A stretch of 64,000 bases of DNA from Malaya genurostris (Eukaryota; Arthropoda; Insecta; Diptera; Culicidae): the NCBI RefSeq assembly GCF_030247185.1, contig NC_080571.1, positions 161,110,352 to 161,174,351 of the forward strand. Direction: 5' to 3'. This document shows, piece by piece, positions 10,501 to 20,408 of this stretch (positions within the stretch are counted from its first letter, which is position 1; each line of letters begins with the position of its first letter). The notes under the pieces were generated by a model. It saw only the letters and a list, made by a program, of their open reading frames with translations, did no database searches and was not told where the DNA came from. The position numbers and the translations under genes are program-made.

Positions 10501-11810
10501 TTATTCCACAATCAATGCAGCACGTAATTCTAAAACTATTACATGCGAATCATTCAGGTATCGTTAAAATGAAGCAATTTGCGCGTCGCTCTGTTTACTG
10601 GTTCGGTATAAATAAAGACATTGAGGTTTTTGTAGGCTCATGTGAACCATGTAATAGAATGGCTATTGTATCTAAACCCAAAATCAGCTCTTCTTGGACT
10701 CCTACTACAAGGCCTTTCAGTAGAGTTCATGCAGATTTCTTTTATTTTGAGCAAAAAACTTTTTTGTTAGTTGTTGATAGTTATTCCAAGTGGATAGAGA
10801 TAGAGCAAATGAAACATGGTACAGATACGAAAGCAGTTTTACGAAAATTAATAAGCCTTTTTGCCAGGTTTGGTTTACCAGACATTTTAGTAACAGACGG
10901 TGGTCCTCCATTCAATTCCGCACATTTTGTTTCCTTTTTAGAAAAACAAGGTATTAAAGTTTGGAAAAGCCCACCTTACCATCCATCCAGCAACGGACAA
11001 GCCGAAAGGTCGGTAAGAACCGTGAAAGAGGTACTGAAGACATTCCTTCTGGAGTCAAACGTTAAGAATTTGGACTTGGAGGACCAGATAAATATTTTTT
11101 TATTTAATTATAGGAACACTTGTTTAGCTTCTGATGGGAAATTTCCATCTGAAAGAATATTTAAATACAGACCAAAATTATTGATAGATTTGATCAACCC
11201 CAAACTACACTTCAAACAATTTTTAAGCCCTGCACCGAAGAGTTTCAATGAGGATTCAAATGAAACATTAGTTAAACCAACAAAACAAGACAATATTGAT
11301 AAGCTAGTAGTAGGTGATATTGTTTATTATAAAAATCATAAATCCAACGATTTTTCTAGATGGTTGAAAGCAACATTTTTGAAACGATTTTCCTTGAACA
11401 CATTCCAGGTGCAAATTGGAAACGCTACCCTGATGGCGCATCGCAGTCAACTGCACGCACCTAATGAAATAAAACATCGAATTCGGGGGAACATTCTCCT
11501 ACCCATTGTTACACAAAATATGAACAAGAACAGTAATTCAAATGCATGCGAAAAAGGAAGGAAAAGAGCGAGGGCTCCTTCCGTAATAGACAACGATGAA
11601 GTCATCAGTAGCAAAATACCAAGACACGACGATAGCAATTTTGGTACGGGGAACGGTTTTCGAGGATTCTCGACCATTGGCGGGGAAACCTTTAGAGGAT
11701 TTGCGAGTGAAAATTTTAAACCTGAAAGTGATGCAAACTTAAAATTAGAAACGAGACCGAGAAGATCAGATAGGTTGAGTAAGAAGAAAAAAAAAGTTTA
11801 CAGAAAATAA
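7584..11810 (+). CDS. Gag-Pol polyprotein of Ty3/gypsy retrotransposon
   Basis: One uninterrupted 1408-residue frame makes all retrotransposition proteins. Gag occupies about residues 1-300 with a single CCHC knuckle (CDFCGIKGHITRTC, about 238-251). A retroviral-type protease follows with the active-site region EIDCGSSVTVMG near 330; the usual D-S/T-G triad reads D-C-G here. Reverse transcriptase has the catalytic YLDDVL near 622. RNase H begins at SDACNYGLGG near 770. Integrase has an HHCC finger (HANHSG... CEPC, about 986-1020) and DDE residues in HADFF, VTDGG and NGQAE (about 1049, 1106 and 1140). The C-terminus is basic (RPRRSDRLSKKKKK). Gag and Pol are in the same frame, so no frameshift is needed. 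Intact and probably competent, except for doubt over the protease triad. Confidence 0.92.
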   Translation: MANKILVGSIEQFISGMSFTNYIERLSYLFEVNEVQDAVQKKALFITLSGPTVFDELKLLYPSTDIATLSYDTIIQKLKERLDKVDSDLIQRYKFYNRIQKAGEKAEDFVLAIKLQAEFCNFGEFRDTAIRDKLIMGVSDKVLQQKLLNEENLTLATAEKMIVTYELAGNRSRMISDNNYQIASIKGPIKSRLGRKEQYEQWKNNENKRFRSRSRSESFNRAYHTQKSHRNRYANLICDFCGIKGHITRTCFKRKNIKRNSVKFVDELKDVSFGDDKVTNMFNKLAMQKRDSSSENDSGEFECMQIHSINKISEPLYLKLQIEGKYIKMEIDCGSSVTVMGKTMFCRLFNLSLVNCKKRLVVVNGSRLNVLGKVKVHVLFKGIEKVLSLVVLDYDSNFTPLMGRKWIDVFYPDWRQYFTGFNSINNLSVSIYNDELLSDIKQKYVNVFNDNLSSPIIGFEADLVLKDETPIFKKNYDVPYRLREKVLQHLNKLEYEGIITPIKTSEWASPVIAVIKKNQEIRLVIDCKVTINKIIIPNTYPLPVAQDIFAGLSGCTVFCALDLEGAYTQLSLSEKSRKYMVINTIKGLYTYNRLPQGASSSAAIFQQVMDQVLVGLENVSCYLDDVLVAGRNVNECKEKLFQVLDRLEKANIKVNWNKCKFFVSSLPYLGHIISDKGILPSPDKIATIRDAQVPKNVSELKSFLGLINYYGKFVPNLSSKLYWLYKLLKKETQFVWDDKCNRAFENSKTELINANILEFYDPYKPIVVVSDACNYGLGGVISHIVEGEEKPISFTSFSLNTAQKQYPILHLEALALVCTIKKFHKYLYGHQFIVYTDHKPLVSIFGKTGKNSIFVTRLQRYVLELSIYNFEIRYRPAANMGNADFCSRFPLTQTVPIDLDKEFIKNINFSDELPIDFTRVALETEKDTFLQKIKSYLINGWPKRVDKQLKNVYASQQDLEFYNGCLLFQDRVLIPQSMQHVILKLLHANHSGIVKMKQFARRSVYWFGINKDIEVFVGSCEPCNRMAIVSKPKISSSWTPTTRPFSRVHADFFYFEQKTFLLVVDSYSKWIEIEQMKHGTDTKAVLRKLISLFARFGLPDILVTDGGPPFNSAHFVSFLEKQGIKVWKSPPYHPSSNGQAERSVRTVKEVLKTFLLESNVKNLDLEDQINIFLFNYRNTCLASDGKFPSERIFKYRPKLLIDLINPKLHFKQFLSPAPKSFNEDSNETLVKPTKQDNIDKLVVGDIVYYKNHKSNDFSRWLKATFLKRFSLNTFQVQIGNATLMAHRSQLHAPNEIKHRIRGNILLPIVTQNMNKNSNSNACEKGRKRARAPSVIDNDEVISSKIPRHDDSNFGTGNGFRGFSTIGGETFRGFASENFKPESDANLKLETRPRRSDRLSKKKKKVYRK

Positions 11811-12047
11811 ATTAATGATTTAAATGATAATGTATTATCGCTCGAGAATAGAAATATCAATTTATTGCAAAAGCAAAATCGAAGTTTAAAGATTCATGAA
11901 TTTGTAAAATTATTAAGTGAATTACGAATAACTATAAAGCTTATAACTGCTTGAAAACTTATGAAAATTTATACCATTTTATGTAATTAAATGTCGAAGT
12001 TTATATTTGAAAGGAATCATACTCAAAATCTGAAAGGGTGAAGAAGT

Positions 12048-12246
12048 TGAAATGACCAATTAAATGGTGCATACCAGACTGAGAGGAGGAACTCTTTCTC
12101 AATGCTAAATTGAGAGCGCGTTCGATTCGTGCAAATAAAGCGTTCGACAACGATGAGCAGGCTCATTCGTATTTTGTATCTCGAAACTTGTACGCGTGTT
12201 TATTAGTAATCCGAAAACCCTTTTAAAGTTTTATAGATATATAAAA
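12048..12246 (+). repeat. 3' LTR
   Basis: Identical to 6682-6880. It is preceded by a purine-rich tract at about 12031-12046 and followed by the ATATG target duplication. Confidence 0.92.
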
Positions 12247-13943
12247 ATATGGTGAAATGCTGCCATTTTATGTTGGTGAGAATGGTTAGAAATATTAGGT
12301 ATAACTCGCTCTGTATTGGTTGGCTTCCTATATATTTCGAAAGATAAAGTTTTCGCCTCCCGTATAATGAGAACATCTAAGAAAGGTAAACTGTTGTTTG
12401 TCTCCCTCTCGCAGGTGAATTTTATGTTCCTATGTAAATTGTTGATTGTATCCAAAAAATTTTCCAAATCGTTACGCTTGATGATGCAAAATATATCATC
12501 AACGTATCTCCACCAGCGATTTGGTAGTAATCCTTGTTTATTTAAAAGTTCTTCGAGGTTTGCCATAAATAATTCGCATAAAAATGGGGAGAGCGGATTA
12601 CCCATTGGGGCCCCTTGTAATTGTTTATAGTATTCCCCTCTGAATTTGAAATAATTTACATCCATGCAAAGCCGGGTTAGAGTAAGGTAAGACCTTACTT
12701 TGCATTTCCATAAACTACTACTCTTTTGTTTAACTAACCAATCTTCCAACAGATTGATTGAGTCCTTCACCGGGACACTTGGGAATAAGGAGGCTACATC
12801 GAAGGATACCATTATTTCGTCATCTTCGATTTCACCTGAGTTCAGAAGTTGAGTAGCGAATTCCTGTGTATTGGGAATGGATCTACTAAAAAACTTTTTC
12901 GGCATATTTTTGAATTCTTCCACTAGCCATTTGGAGATTTTTTGGGTAGGGGCTCCTACTGAAGAGATGATTTCCCTTATTTCATTCCCAGGTTTATGGA
13001 CTTTAGGTAATCCTTTGATTTTTGGTAATGAAGGGTTAGGGACTTTGAGGCGGCTGAGATTGATATCGAAGTTAGGGTTACATTCTATGAGAGTTTTATC
13101 TATTTTTTTGATAATTTCTGGAAGGGGGTCGGATCTTTGTTTCCTATATGGTCCGTCATTAATTTTTTGGATGATTATGCTGTCATAATCATCCTTATCT
13201 ATAATAACAACTTTGTTTCCCTTGTCAGCTTTAACATAAAAAACTGGCTTTTCCCGCAATTGTTTAACTAACTCTCTTTCATTTTTGGTTTGTTCATTTC
13301 TTAATGGAGTATTTTTAATGACTTCAGCTACAATAGTCCTGGCGTCATTTATTTTCGAAAAAGGAAGGTTACAGCTATCTAGACCTGTTTCAACGTCTAT
13401 AATAACCTGTTCGAGATTAACTTTGGAAGAAATGGCATAATTTAACCCCAAGTTGAGAAGATTTGTTTGTTCGTGTGTGAAATTTTGTGATGAACGATTA
13501 ACTAGGAAGTTTTCTGAAAAATGTACCGAAGGTTTTGGAGGATGGACCATACGGTTTTGGGAAAGTAAATTTTCAAATTTTTTGTTGAGTAGAGTTCGTT
13601 TGCGTTCTGATTCACAGTGCTCAGCAAACTTTACTTTGGCTAGAAAAATTTCGAAACCATGGGGGTATTGTTTTGCTAGTTTTAAATGGAGATTATAACA
13701 TTCCAAGGTTTTTACACTTTGGATGCTATACAACTTTTTTAAATTTTCTTTTAAAATTTCCCTCTGAATTTTACCCATAATGTTATTAGAGAAAGATTTC
13801 CTACCCCGTATTTTACAGCATGTCGGAATAATTCCAAAGCTCTTGCACTTTTTCAAAAATGCAATATCTTTCGATAATCCCGCAATTTTCTTTCTTAACT
13901 TTAAAAACCTATTTAACTCACTAGGCTTGGTAGCCATTGTCAT
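12247..13943 (-). pseudogene. PLE1 full copy, N-terminal and reverse transcriptase part
   Basis: The frame starts near 13943 (MTMATKPSEL) and stays open to the insertion site of the LTR element, about 565 residues. RT landmarks are KGLPKVHKPGNEIREIISSV, FDVASLFPSVP, QGAPMGNPLSPFLCELFMAN and the catalytic RYVDDIFC near residue 479, then KADKGNKVVIID upstream (about 240), a segment typical of Penelope-like RTs. The missing C-terminal nuclease lies at 5962-6681, 5.5 kb away beyond the retrotransposon. Apart from that insertion no stop or frameshift is seen, so the element was intact when it was hit. Confidence 0.88.
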
Positions 13944-14048
13944 TAACTTTTCGTTTGAGTGTTTGAACAGAATGATTTTACAAGGATAAATTTTTGATTA
14001 TTACCATTTAATTCTGTTATAAGTATATCACGTCACTATACAAATTCA
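13944..14048 (-). promoter_or_regulatory. PLE1 5' untranslated region and tandem-copy junction
   Basis: This 5' leader of the full copy also occurs, inverted, at the right end of the compound (16250-16368), as expected for a tandem unit boundary. The junction CACTATGTATCTCACG at 14047 marks where the truncated tandem copy ends and the full copy begins. Confidence 0.65.
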
Positions 14049-14873
14049 CTATGTATCTCACGACACTATAAATCTTGTATAATAAACGTCACATCACATA
14101 TGCACATTTCGAATACAATTTATATTCATCTTCAGTGTGATAGTTTTGTTTAGTTATTGAAAGAATGCTGTAATGTTGTTCCTTTTATATGAAACGGAAG
14201 TAGGTAGATTCCTACAACAGGTATAAACACCTCGAAAAAATTATCTAATTTGTTTAGGGTAGGGAGAGATTAAGTGTTTTCTATGTTTGTCTGTCCCCCG
14301 TGTGTAGGTAGTAACTTAAAGAGCCAGGAAGACCTATTTCCTTGGTCTCTGTTTAGTAAAGAAGTGGAATTGTGTTTGAAAATTTCCAAACTTTCTGCCG
14401 AATCTAATTTCCATGGGTTGGAAATTTGTCTTAAAATTTTTATGTCATTTGTAGTGAAATCATGGTTTTCGGAAAAGGCATGCTCAGCTACTTTCGACTT
14501 GAAATGGTGTGATAAACCCCGTTCCAGATCCTTGGATGCTTTCCCTATTTCCGCTATGTGTTCCTTGAAACGGATATCTAATGATCTCTTTGTTTGTCCA
14601 ATGTATAATTTATCACAATGAGAACATGAAATTTTGTATACCCCCGATTTTTTCAATTTGTCAGTAGGATCTTTAGTAGATCCTAGTAAAGTTTTCAACT
14701 GGTTGCTAGTACTACTGAACACTAAATCCAAGCCAAAGGGTTTTAATTTTGATTTAAGTGGATATGCCATGTTAGAGTTGAAGTCTACCGATATTCTTTT
14801 CAAGGTTTCTGATAGGGGGGTCAAAGTTGTAAGGGATAATTTTTTCAATGATCTTAATTTCTTATCGAGGATT
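14049..14873 (-). pseudogene. PLE1 truncated tandem copy (pseudo-LTR)
   Basis: It repeats the 3' end of the full copy (5741-6575) almost without change: 3' UTR, GIY-YIG domain (KLYIGQTKRSLDIRFKEH) and the upstream linker, then stops at 14873. It carries no RT. Penelope-like elements typically carry such a 5' partial copy, which probably supplies promoter sequences for the full copy. Confidence 0.8.
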
Positions 14874-14881
14874 TGGCTCGA

Positions 14882-16040
14882 TTACCTTACTCTAACCCGG
14901 CTTTGCATGGATGTAAATTATTTCAAATTCAGAGGGGAATACTATAAACAATTACAAGGGGCCCCAATGGGTAATCCGCTCTCCCCATTTTTATGCGAAT
15001 TATTTATGGCAAACCTCGAAGAACTTTTAAATAAACAAGGATTACTACCAAATCGCTGGTAGAGATACGTTGATGATATATTTTGCATCATCAAGCGTAA
15101 CGATTTGGAAAATTTTTTGGATACAATCAACAATTTACATAGGAACATAAAATTCACCTGCGAGAGGGAGACAAACAACAGTTTACCTTTCTTAGATGTT
15201 CTCATTATACGGGAGGCGAAAACTTTATCTTTCGAAATATATAGGAAGCCAACCAATACAGAGCGAGTTATACCTAATATTTCTAACCATTCTCACCAAC
15301 ATAAAATGGCAGCATTTCACCATATGTTTCACAGAATGCTAACATTACCCCTCAGAGATGATGCGGTAGTGAAAGAGAAAAATTTTATCTTCGAAATTGG
15401 AAAGCTCAATGGATATCCGGAGCGCTCAATCCAAACAATCCTCGATAAGAAATTAAGATCATTGAAAAAATTATCCCTTACAACTTTGACCCCCCTATCA
15501 GAAACCTTGAAAAGAATATCGGTAGACTTCAACTCTAACATGGCATATCCACTTAAATCAAAATTAAAACCCTTTGGCTTGGATTTAGTGTTCAGTAGTA
15601 CTAGCAACCAGTTGAAAACTTTACTAGGATCTACTAAAGATCCTACTGACAAATTGAAAAAATCGGGGGTATACAAAATTTCATGTTCTCATTGTGATAA
15701 ATTATACATTGGACAAACAAAGAGATCATTAGATATCCGTTTCAAGGAACACATAGCGGAAATAGGGAAAGCATCCAAGGATCTGGAACGGGGTTTATCA
15801 CACCATTTCAAGTCGAAAGTAGCTGAGCATGCCTTTTCCGAAAACCATGATTTCACTACAAATGACATAAAAATTTTAAGACAAATTTCCAACCCATGGA
15901 AATTAGATTCGGCAGAAAGTTTGGAAATTTTCAAACACAATTCCACTTCTTTACTAAACAGAGACCAAGGAAATAGGTCTTCCTGGCTCTTTAAGTTACT
16001 ACCTACACACGGGGGACAGACAAACATAGAAAACACTTAA
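14882..16040 (+). pseudogene. PLE1 inverted partial copy: RT C-terminus and GIY-YIG nuclease
   Basis: This plus-strand copy starts within the RT (LTRLCMDVNYFKFRGEYY) and runs through QGAPMGNPLSPF, YVDDIF and GIY-YIG to a normal stop at 16040. A TGG-to-TAG change at about 15059-15061, just before RYVDDIF, ends the RT frame early; the downstream part is open from 15105. It is head-to-head with the truncated tandem copy, separated by 8 nt of filler (14874-14881). Bases 16041-16368 are 3' UTR plus the start of a next tandem unit. Confidence 0.82.
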
Positions 16041-16368
16041 TCTCTCCCTACCCTAAACAAATTAGATAATTTTTTCGAGGTGTTTATACCTGTTGTAGGA
16101 ATCTACCTACTTCCGTTTCATATAAAAGGAACAACATTACAGCATTCTTTCAATAACTAAACAAAACTATCACACTGAAGATGAATATAAATTGTATTCG
16201 AAATGTGCATATGTGATGTGACGTTTATTATACAAGATTTATAGTGTCGTGAGATACATAGTGAATTTGTATAGTGACGTGATATACTTATAACAGAATT
16301 AAATGGTAATAATCAAAAATTTATCCTTGTAAAATCATTCTGTTCAAACACTCAAACGAAAAGTTAAT

Positions 16369-16653
16369 GATTTCTGGAGGCTTGTCGATTTGAGATACCA
16401 CGACGTTATTAGTTGCTTTTTAAGCCAGCAATTTTTTGATATAAATGTTTTATATTTCATGGCATTTTTCATTTCATAGATTTATATCAAGATCTGGCAT
16501 CTCCCTTTCGACTTCAACCAATATATAAAATAGTAATTTTCTGGTATCTAAATTTGATACGAACTGATAGATGAATGTGAAATGAACAGTACATTACATT
16601 TTACCTATGAAACACGTATCTTTTACTGGATTATGTATAAAACAGCTTTTAAA
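16369..16653 (+). mobile_element. R element of unit 1, right part
   Basis: R continues with its second copy of the target GATTTCTGGAG, through the end of the MBT exon (GGCTTGTCGATTTGAG) and the AT-rich 3' region. It is cut at AAATGCC (16653), where U sequence starts at TTGCTTCGACC. Units 2 and 3 keep 360-500 bp more at this junction, so unit 1 carries a private deletion. Confidence 0.7.
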
Positions 16654-17141
16654 TGCCTTGCTTCGACCTGACCATGGCAAAGCGCTACCTTAATACGGAT
16701 TTCAAAAGAGGCTTAAAAGCTTTTTCGTATGAGCAAACTGTTAGTATTAGTGACAAGAAGCAGTCTCGGCATAAAATGCCTTTTGCGGAATTTGATCTTT
16801 CTGTTCTTACAGACAGATGGACAGAATTATTGCTCATCGAATATACAATTCTACAGCCATCATGTTTATTTTATTGTCGATATTAAATTTTATTAGTGGA
16901 TGCAGATAATACAGATTTTTTATTCAGAGTAAGACAAATTTCCTATGAAAAAATCTGGCATCTCTGCTGCAGACAGAGTTGGCGCGAGAAGTTGTTCCGA
17001 GCTGGTGACATTAGCACACCTAAAGCGGGAATTATATTAGCATCAAATCATTCAGAACCTACCAGACTCGAGAAATTCGCTCACCTTTCACTCTCCCTTT
17101 GATTTGCTATTGCCCCGTTTACTCTTCTGCTTGCTGCCAGT
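16654..17141 (+). repeat. U block of unit 1, with coding-like ORF
   Basis: U lies between R and the next foldback block in units 1-3. From ATG 16674 (MAKRYLNTDFKRGLKAFSYE) the frame is open to a TAA near 16884. In unit 3 the same frame reads on (VDADNTDFLFRVRRISYEKIW...), so the TAA is a recent mutation. No domain is recognised. The ATG has a good context (ACCATGG). A captured host exon is possible. Confidence 0.45.
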
Positions 17142-17814
17142 ATGATGGTGCCAGTGTACTGCCCTCTTAATAAAAAAACGTTCAACTGTGGACCAACTTA
17201 TTAGATCAAAGAAAGACCACTGTTGAACGTTTTTTTTTCTAAGAGTGCAGTACACTGTCACCAGCATGCTGGCAACCAGCAATAGTGTGAACACTACATG
17301 TAAGTCAATTTCCCGCGCCAAGTTCGGTTCAACTTACGGCCACCAGACTGTGTCTGCAGGCTAAATAACCAGATCTTTTGCCAGATTAAACCAATATCAG
17401 ATTAAACATATTTGACTGGATTTTAACACCAGATTTGTACGCTTTTTGCCTTTAGAATTTAAGTGGTGAAACCTTATTATCTGCTCTGGAACATAAAGCC
17501 CAGTAAAAATTTCCTTGTATATGTTTTTTTATGCAAAGTTCCAGAGTTAAGCGGTTTTCCTTCTGCGTTTTTTGTATGCGTGGGATCTTGACACCCTGAT
17601 ATTTCGCATAAAAAAGCCGCATAAAAAAGATCACATAAAAAAAGACCTTAGTATATAAAGGGTGAAACAGTCATTCATAAGCCATTTGTTTACGTAAGTT
17701 TCGCCTTTCGTGTTCCATGCCAACAAACAATTGTTAGTAAGGAACTAGGACAGGACCTGACAATTGTTAATCCACTTTTATGCCTCGTTTACACTTCTGC
17801 TGGCTGCCAGCATG
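17142..17814. repeat. Foldback and D blocks, start of unit 2
   Basis: This repeats 171-824 with few differences, for example TATATG for CATATG near 17519. It contains the foldback arms, then the A-rich GCATAAAAAAG tandem at about 17605-17645. No gene. Confidence 0.65.
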
Positions 17815-18691
17815 CCTATTGAAATCAATAATTTTGAAGATGACCCGAAAAATAAAATATCAAATGTCAAGCTACATTGTTTCCGACGATACTGACAACA
17901 CTTTTTCTACCACCCTGCAGTAATCTTGATTTCAACAACTTGTACTTGCTTATGTTAGTTTCAACCAGCCCGGTGGCAAGGATAGGGCGCTCCAGCAAGT
18001 GCTAGCGTGGCCAACATCTGGGGCATTTGGTGGGCAATCAGAGCGCTCAAAGTACGGTAAACAAACATTCGAGCATTTCAATTCGAGTAAAATCTTAATT
18101 TCCTTATCGTAGTGATGATATTCTGATCGATAATTTGCGGGGAAGTGCTTTAAAGGGTTCTGAATAAACAAGTAGTTTGTAATATCCAAATTTTTGTTAG
18201 CCATTCTTCTTCATTGTTTTGGTTTTTGCAGAATGATGCTGGCCACAGTTTCATGACGTCATAGCAGGGGGCTGGTTTCAACCAATCACGAGCTGGTCCG
18301 AAATTGGTCCTAATGCCCCGTTTACACTTCTGCTGGCTGCCAGCATGCTGGTGTCAGTGTACTGCCCTCCTAGGAAAAAAAACGTTCAACGGTGGTCCTT
18401 CGTTGGTCTAATACTTTGGATCATTGAACCACAGTTGAACGTTTTTTTCCTAAGAGGGCAGTACACTGACACCAGCATGCTGGCAGCCAGCAGAAGTGTA
18501 AACGGGGCATTAGGACCAATTTCGGACCAGCTCGTGATTGGTTGAAACTGACATAAGCAAGTACAAGTTGTTGAAATCAAGATTACTGCAGGGTGGTAGA
18601 AAAAGTGTTGTCAGTATCGTCGGTAACAATGTAGCTTGACATTTGATATTTTATTTTTCGGGTCATCTTCAAAATTATTGATTTCAATAGG
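17815..18691. mobile_element. FB foldback element of unit 2
   Basis: Long inverted repeat with arms at both ends (CCTATTGAAATCAATA against its reverse complement). The left arm is continuous through CCACCCTGCAGTAATC, which shows the empty site for R of unit 1. It is interrupted by a 309-bp hAT-like MITE (17966-18274). Confidence 0.75.
17966..18274. mobile_element. hAT-like MITE in FB
   Basis: The termini are CAGCCC and GGGCTG, and an 8-bp duplication GTTTCAAC flanks it (17958-17965, 18275-18282). The uninterrupted target is visible in unit 1 near 1862. The 8-bp duplication and CAG start fit the hAT superfamily. It contains no transposase; an 84-codon minus-strand frame (17950-18204) has no recognisable domain. 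Confidence 0.75.
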
Positions 18692-19306
18692 ATTTAAGTT
18701 CAATTTGTTTTTAAATTCTGTCAATGCGGAAAGTATACGAGTACATTTAACAATCACTGGATGATACAAAGAGAAAGCCTGAAATCACGAAGTGTGATAT
18801 GGACGAGAATATTGATTATGTTGGTTGAGAATAGCACCCAATCTTTGGATACTTCTGTATGTTATTATTTTTCTCAAATAGAATATGTTGAATATTTTAG
18901 TTAATAAAGCTGCAAAAATTAATTATTCAAAATTGAGTGTTTTAGAAAAATTTTATTAAGCTGTTTCAACTAATCGTTTTCTTCAAAACAAACATCTGAT
19001 CAAAATGAATCCAGATCTATATTTTTGACCGATATAACATTTGTCTAAGTGTTTTCAAATGATAAATAATTACATGTTATAAGGGGAGAAAGTTTTCAGA
19101 ATGAACAATTATCTCTACTGGCAACAGTGATCGCGAGGCTTATATTATTTACAGCAGGGAGAAACCGGAATAAGAAGATAAATATTTTTCTGGAAAAAGA
19201 AGCCAGTTGTCTGGTCCTGTCCTAGGTAAGGAAGGGCGATCTATGTTAGTTTCGCCCTTCTTTGAAAACCAGCTGAAGTCAGAAACAGATTTTTCCATTA
19301 ATAGTA
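18692..19306. repeat. Composite-unit spacer of unit 2
   Basis: Same sequence as 2282-2896 with scattered substitutions. No gene. Confidence 0.5.
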
Positions 19307-19329
19307 CACTCAAAAAATAAATCACATTA

Positions 19330-20226
19330 CACTCAAATAAAAATTCACGTTCGATTCACTTGAAAAATCACGTAAACTGGTTTCAAATGTCAAATTGAAT
19401 GTTTTACGTGACGAAAATGAATGTTACACGAACATCCCCTAAAATGAATAGAGTCATCACATAAGATTTACGTGAATCGACCAAACGTCAAACAATCTAC
19501 GTGAATTTCCAGTGTGAAAAACTCGATTTCGAAAATGGTGAACAGTGGCCCTCAAAGTGCGAGAAATGTTATTTAATCACAATTTTTTACTACATCGACC
19601 GGACCATTCCAGTATGAAAGTTTCCATGTGTTCGACTGGACCGAGTGTCTGCGTGAGTCCGGAAGTGTGCCCGCTCCTGTTGAATGCTTCAAACAGGCCG
19701 TTGGTCCACCGAAAAACAAGTTCAGAATCGGTATGAAGCTAGAGACATGTAATGCGAACTCAACCTGCATCGGTAGTGTTGTGGGAGTTCTCGGATCTCG
19801 ACTTCGGCTTCGGTTGGATGGCAGTGACAACAAAACGATTTCTGGAGGCTTGTCGATTCGAGATCCTACGACGTTATTAGTTGCTTTTTATTTTCAGCCG
19901 TTAAAATTCTATGCTAATTTTCTGAAATAAATGTTGCATTTTTCATGGCATTTTCCATTTCCTAGATTTATGTAAATATCTATCTCCCTTTTGACTTCAA
20001 CCAGCATATAAAATAGTAATTCTATGGTATCTAAATTTTACATGAACTGCTAGGTAAATGTGATATGAGCAGTACATTATATTTTACTTATGAAACACGT
20101 AGCTTTTACTGGATTATTCATTAAACAGTTTTTAATTGCCAGTCCATTAAAATCTACGTGAAAAGTAGGGTGGAAAATATTCACATAACTTTCCACGTAA
20201 CTATAACATGATTATTATTTTGAGTG
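19330..20226 (+). mobile_element. TIR element R, diverged copy inserted in S
   Basis: 897 bp, CACTCAAATAAAAATTCACG at the start and TTATTTTGAGTG at the end, with a clear TA duplication (19328-19329, 20227-20228); the empty site is visible in other S copies. It carries the MBT ORF in an older, longer form. Confidence 0.82.
19590..19930 (+). pseudogene. MBT-domain ORF of R, ancestral-like but broken
   Basis: The frame reads FDWTECLRESGSVPAP, then VECFKQAVGPPKNKFRIGMK. The nine-codon PPKNKFRIG segment is missing from all other R copies but matches the linker expected in Scm-type MBT repeats, between the N-terminal arm and GMKLE. The copy lacks the MASSGPRS/GTAAGT start (it reads MVNSGPQS followed by GCGAG) and loses frame after DGSDNK by a small deletion near 19832. 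It therefore preserves an older state of the captured exon but is not functional. Confidence 0.7.
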
Positions 20227-20408
20227 TAGTTTTATGGGATTACTCACGTAAATGCAGTGCTTCATTTATATTTGATATTCTACGTGATGTCTATGAATAA
20301 CATCTGGAAACCAAGTACAAGTTATGTGATTTTCACATAATCTTCAAATGGAGAGTCCCATGATCGAAGTTTAAGTGAATTTGCTCTATGAAAATTTCAA
20401 ATCTCAAG

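Larger units (their letters stand above)
6682..12246 (+). mobile_element. Ty3/gypsy LTR retrotransposon, intact
   Basis: The element is 5565 bp with 199-bp LTRs (6682-6880 and 12048-12246) that look identical base for base. A 5-bp ATATG target duplication lies at 6677-6681 and 12247-12251. A primer-site-like TGGCGACGAG begins at 6883 and a purine-rich tract (GAAAGGGTGAAGAAG) precedes the 3' LTR. One long gag-pol frame fills the middle; there is no env ORF. Identical LTRs and an open frame point to a very recent insertion. Domain order RT-RNaseH-integrase is Ty3/gypsy; the Gag resembles the Mag lineage (inference). Confidence 0.92.
5741..16368 (-). mobile_element. PLE1: Penelope-like compound with inverted 5' extension
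   Basis: The target duplication is 11 bp (GATTTCTGGAG, 5730-5740 and 16369-16379). Read on the minus strand, the structure is an inverted fragment (16368 to 14882), an 8-nt filler, a 5'-truncated tandem copy (14873-14049), then a full-length copy (14048-5741) split by the Ty3/gypsy element. A truncated tandem copy (pseudo-LTR) plus an inverted 5' piece is the known layout of Penelope-like elements. The encoded protein has a reverse transcriptase and a C-terminal GIY-YIG endonuclease. Confidence 0.85.
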
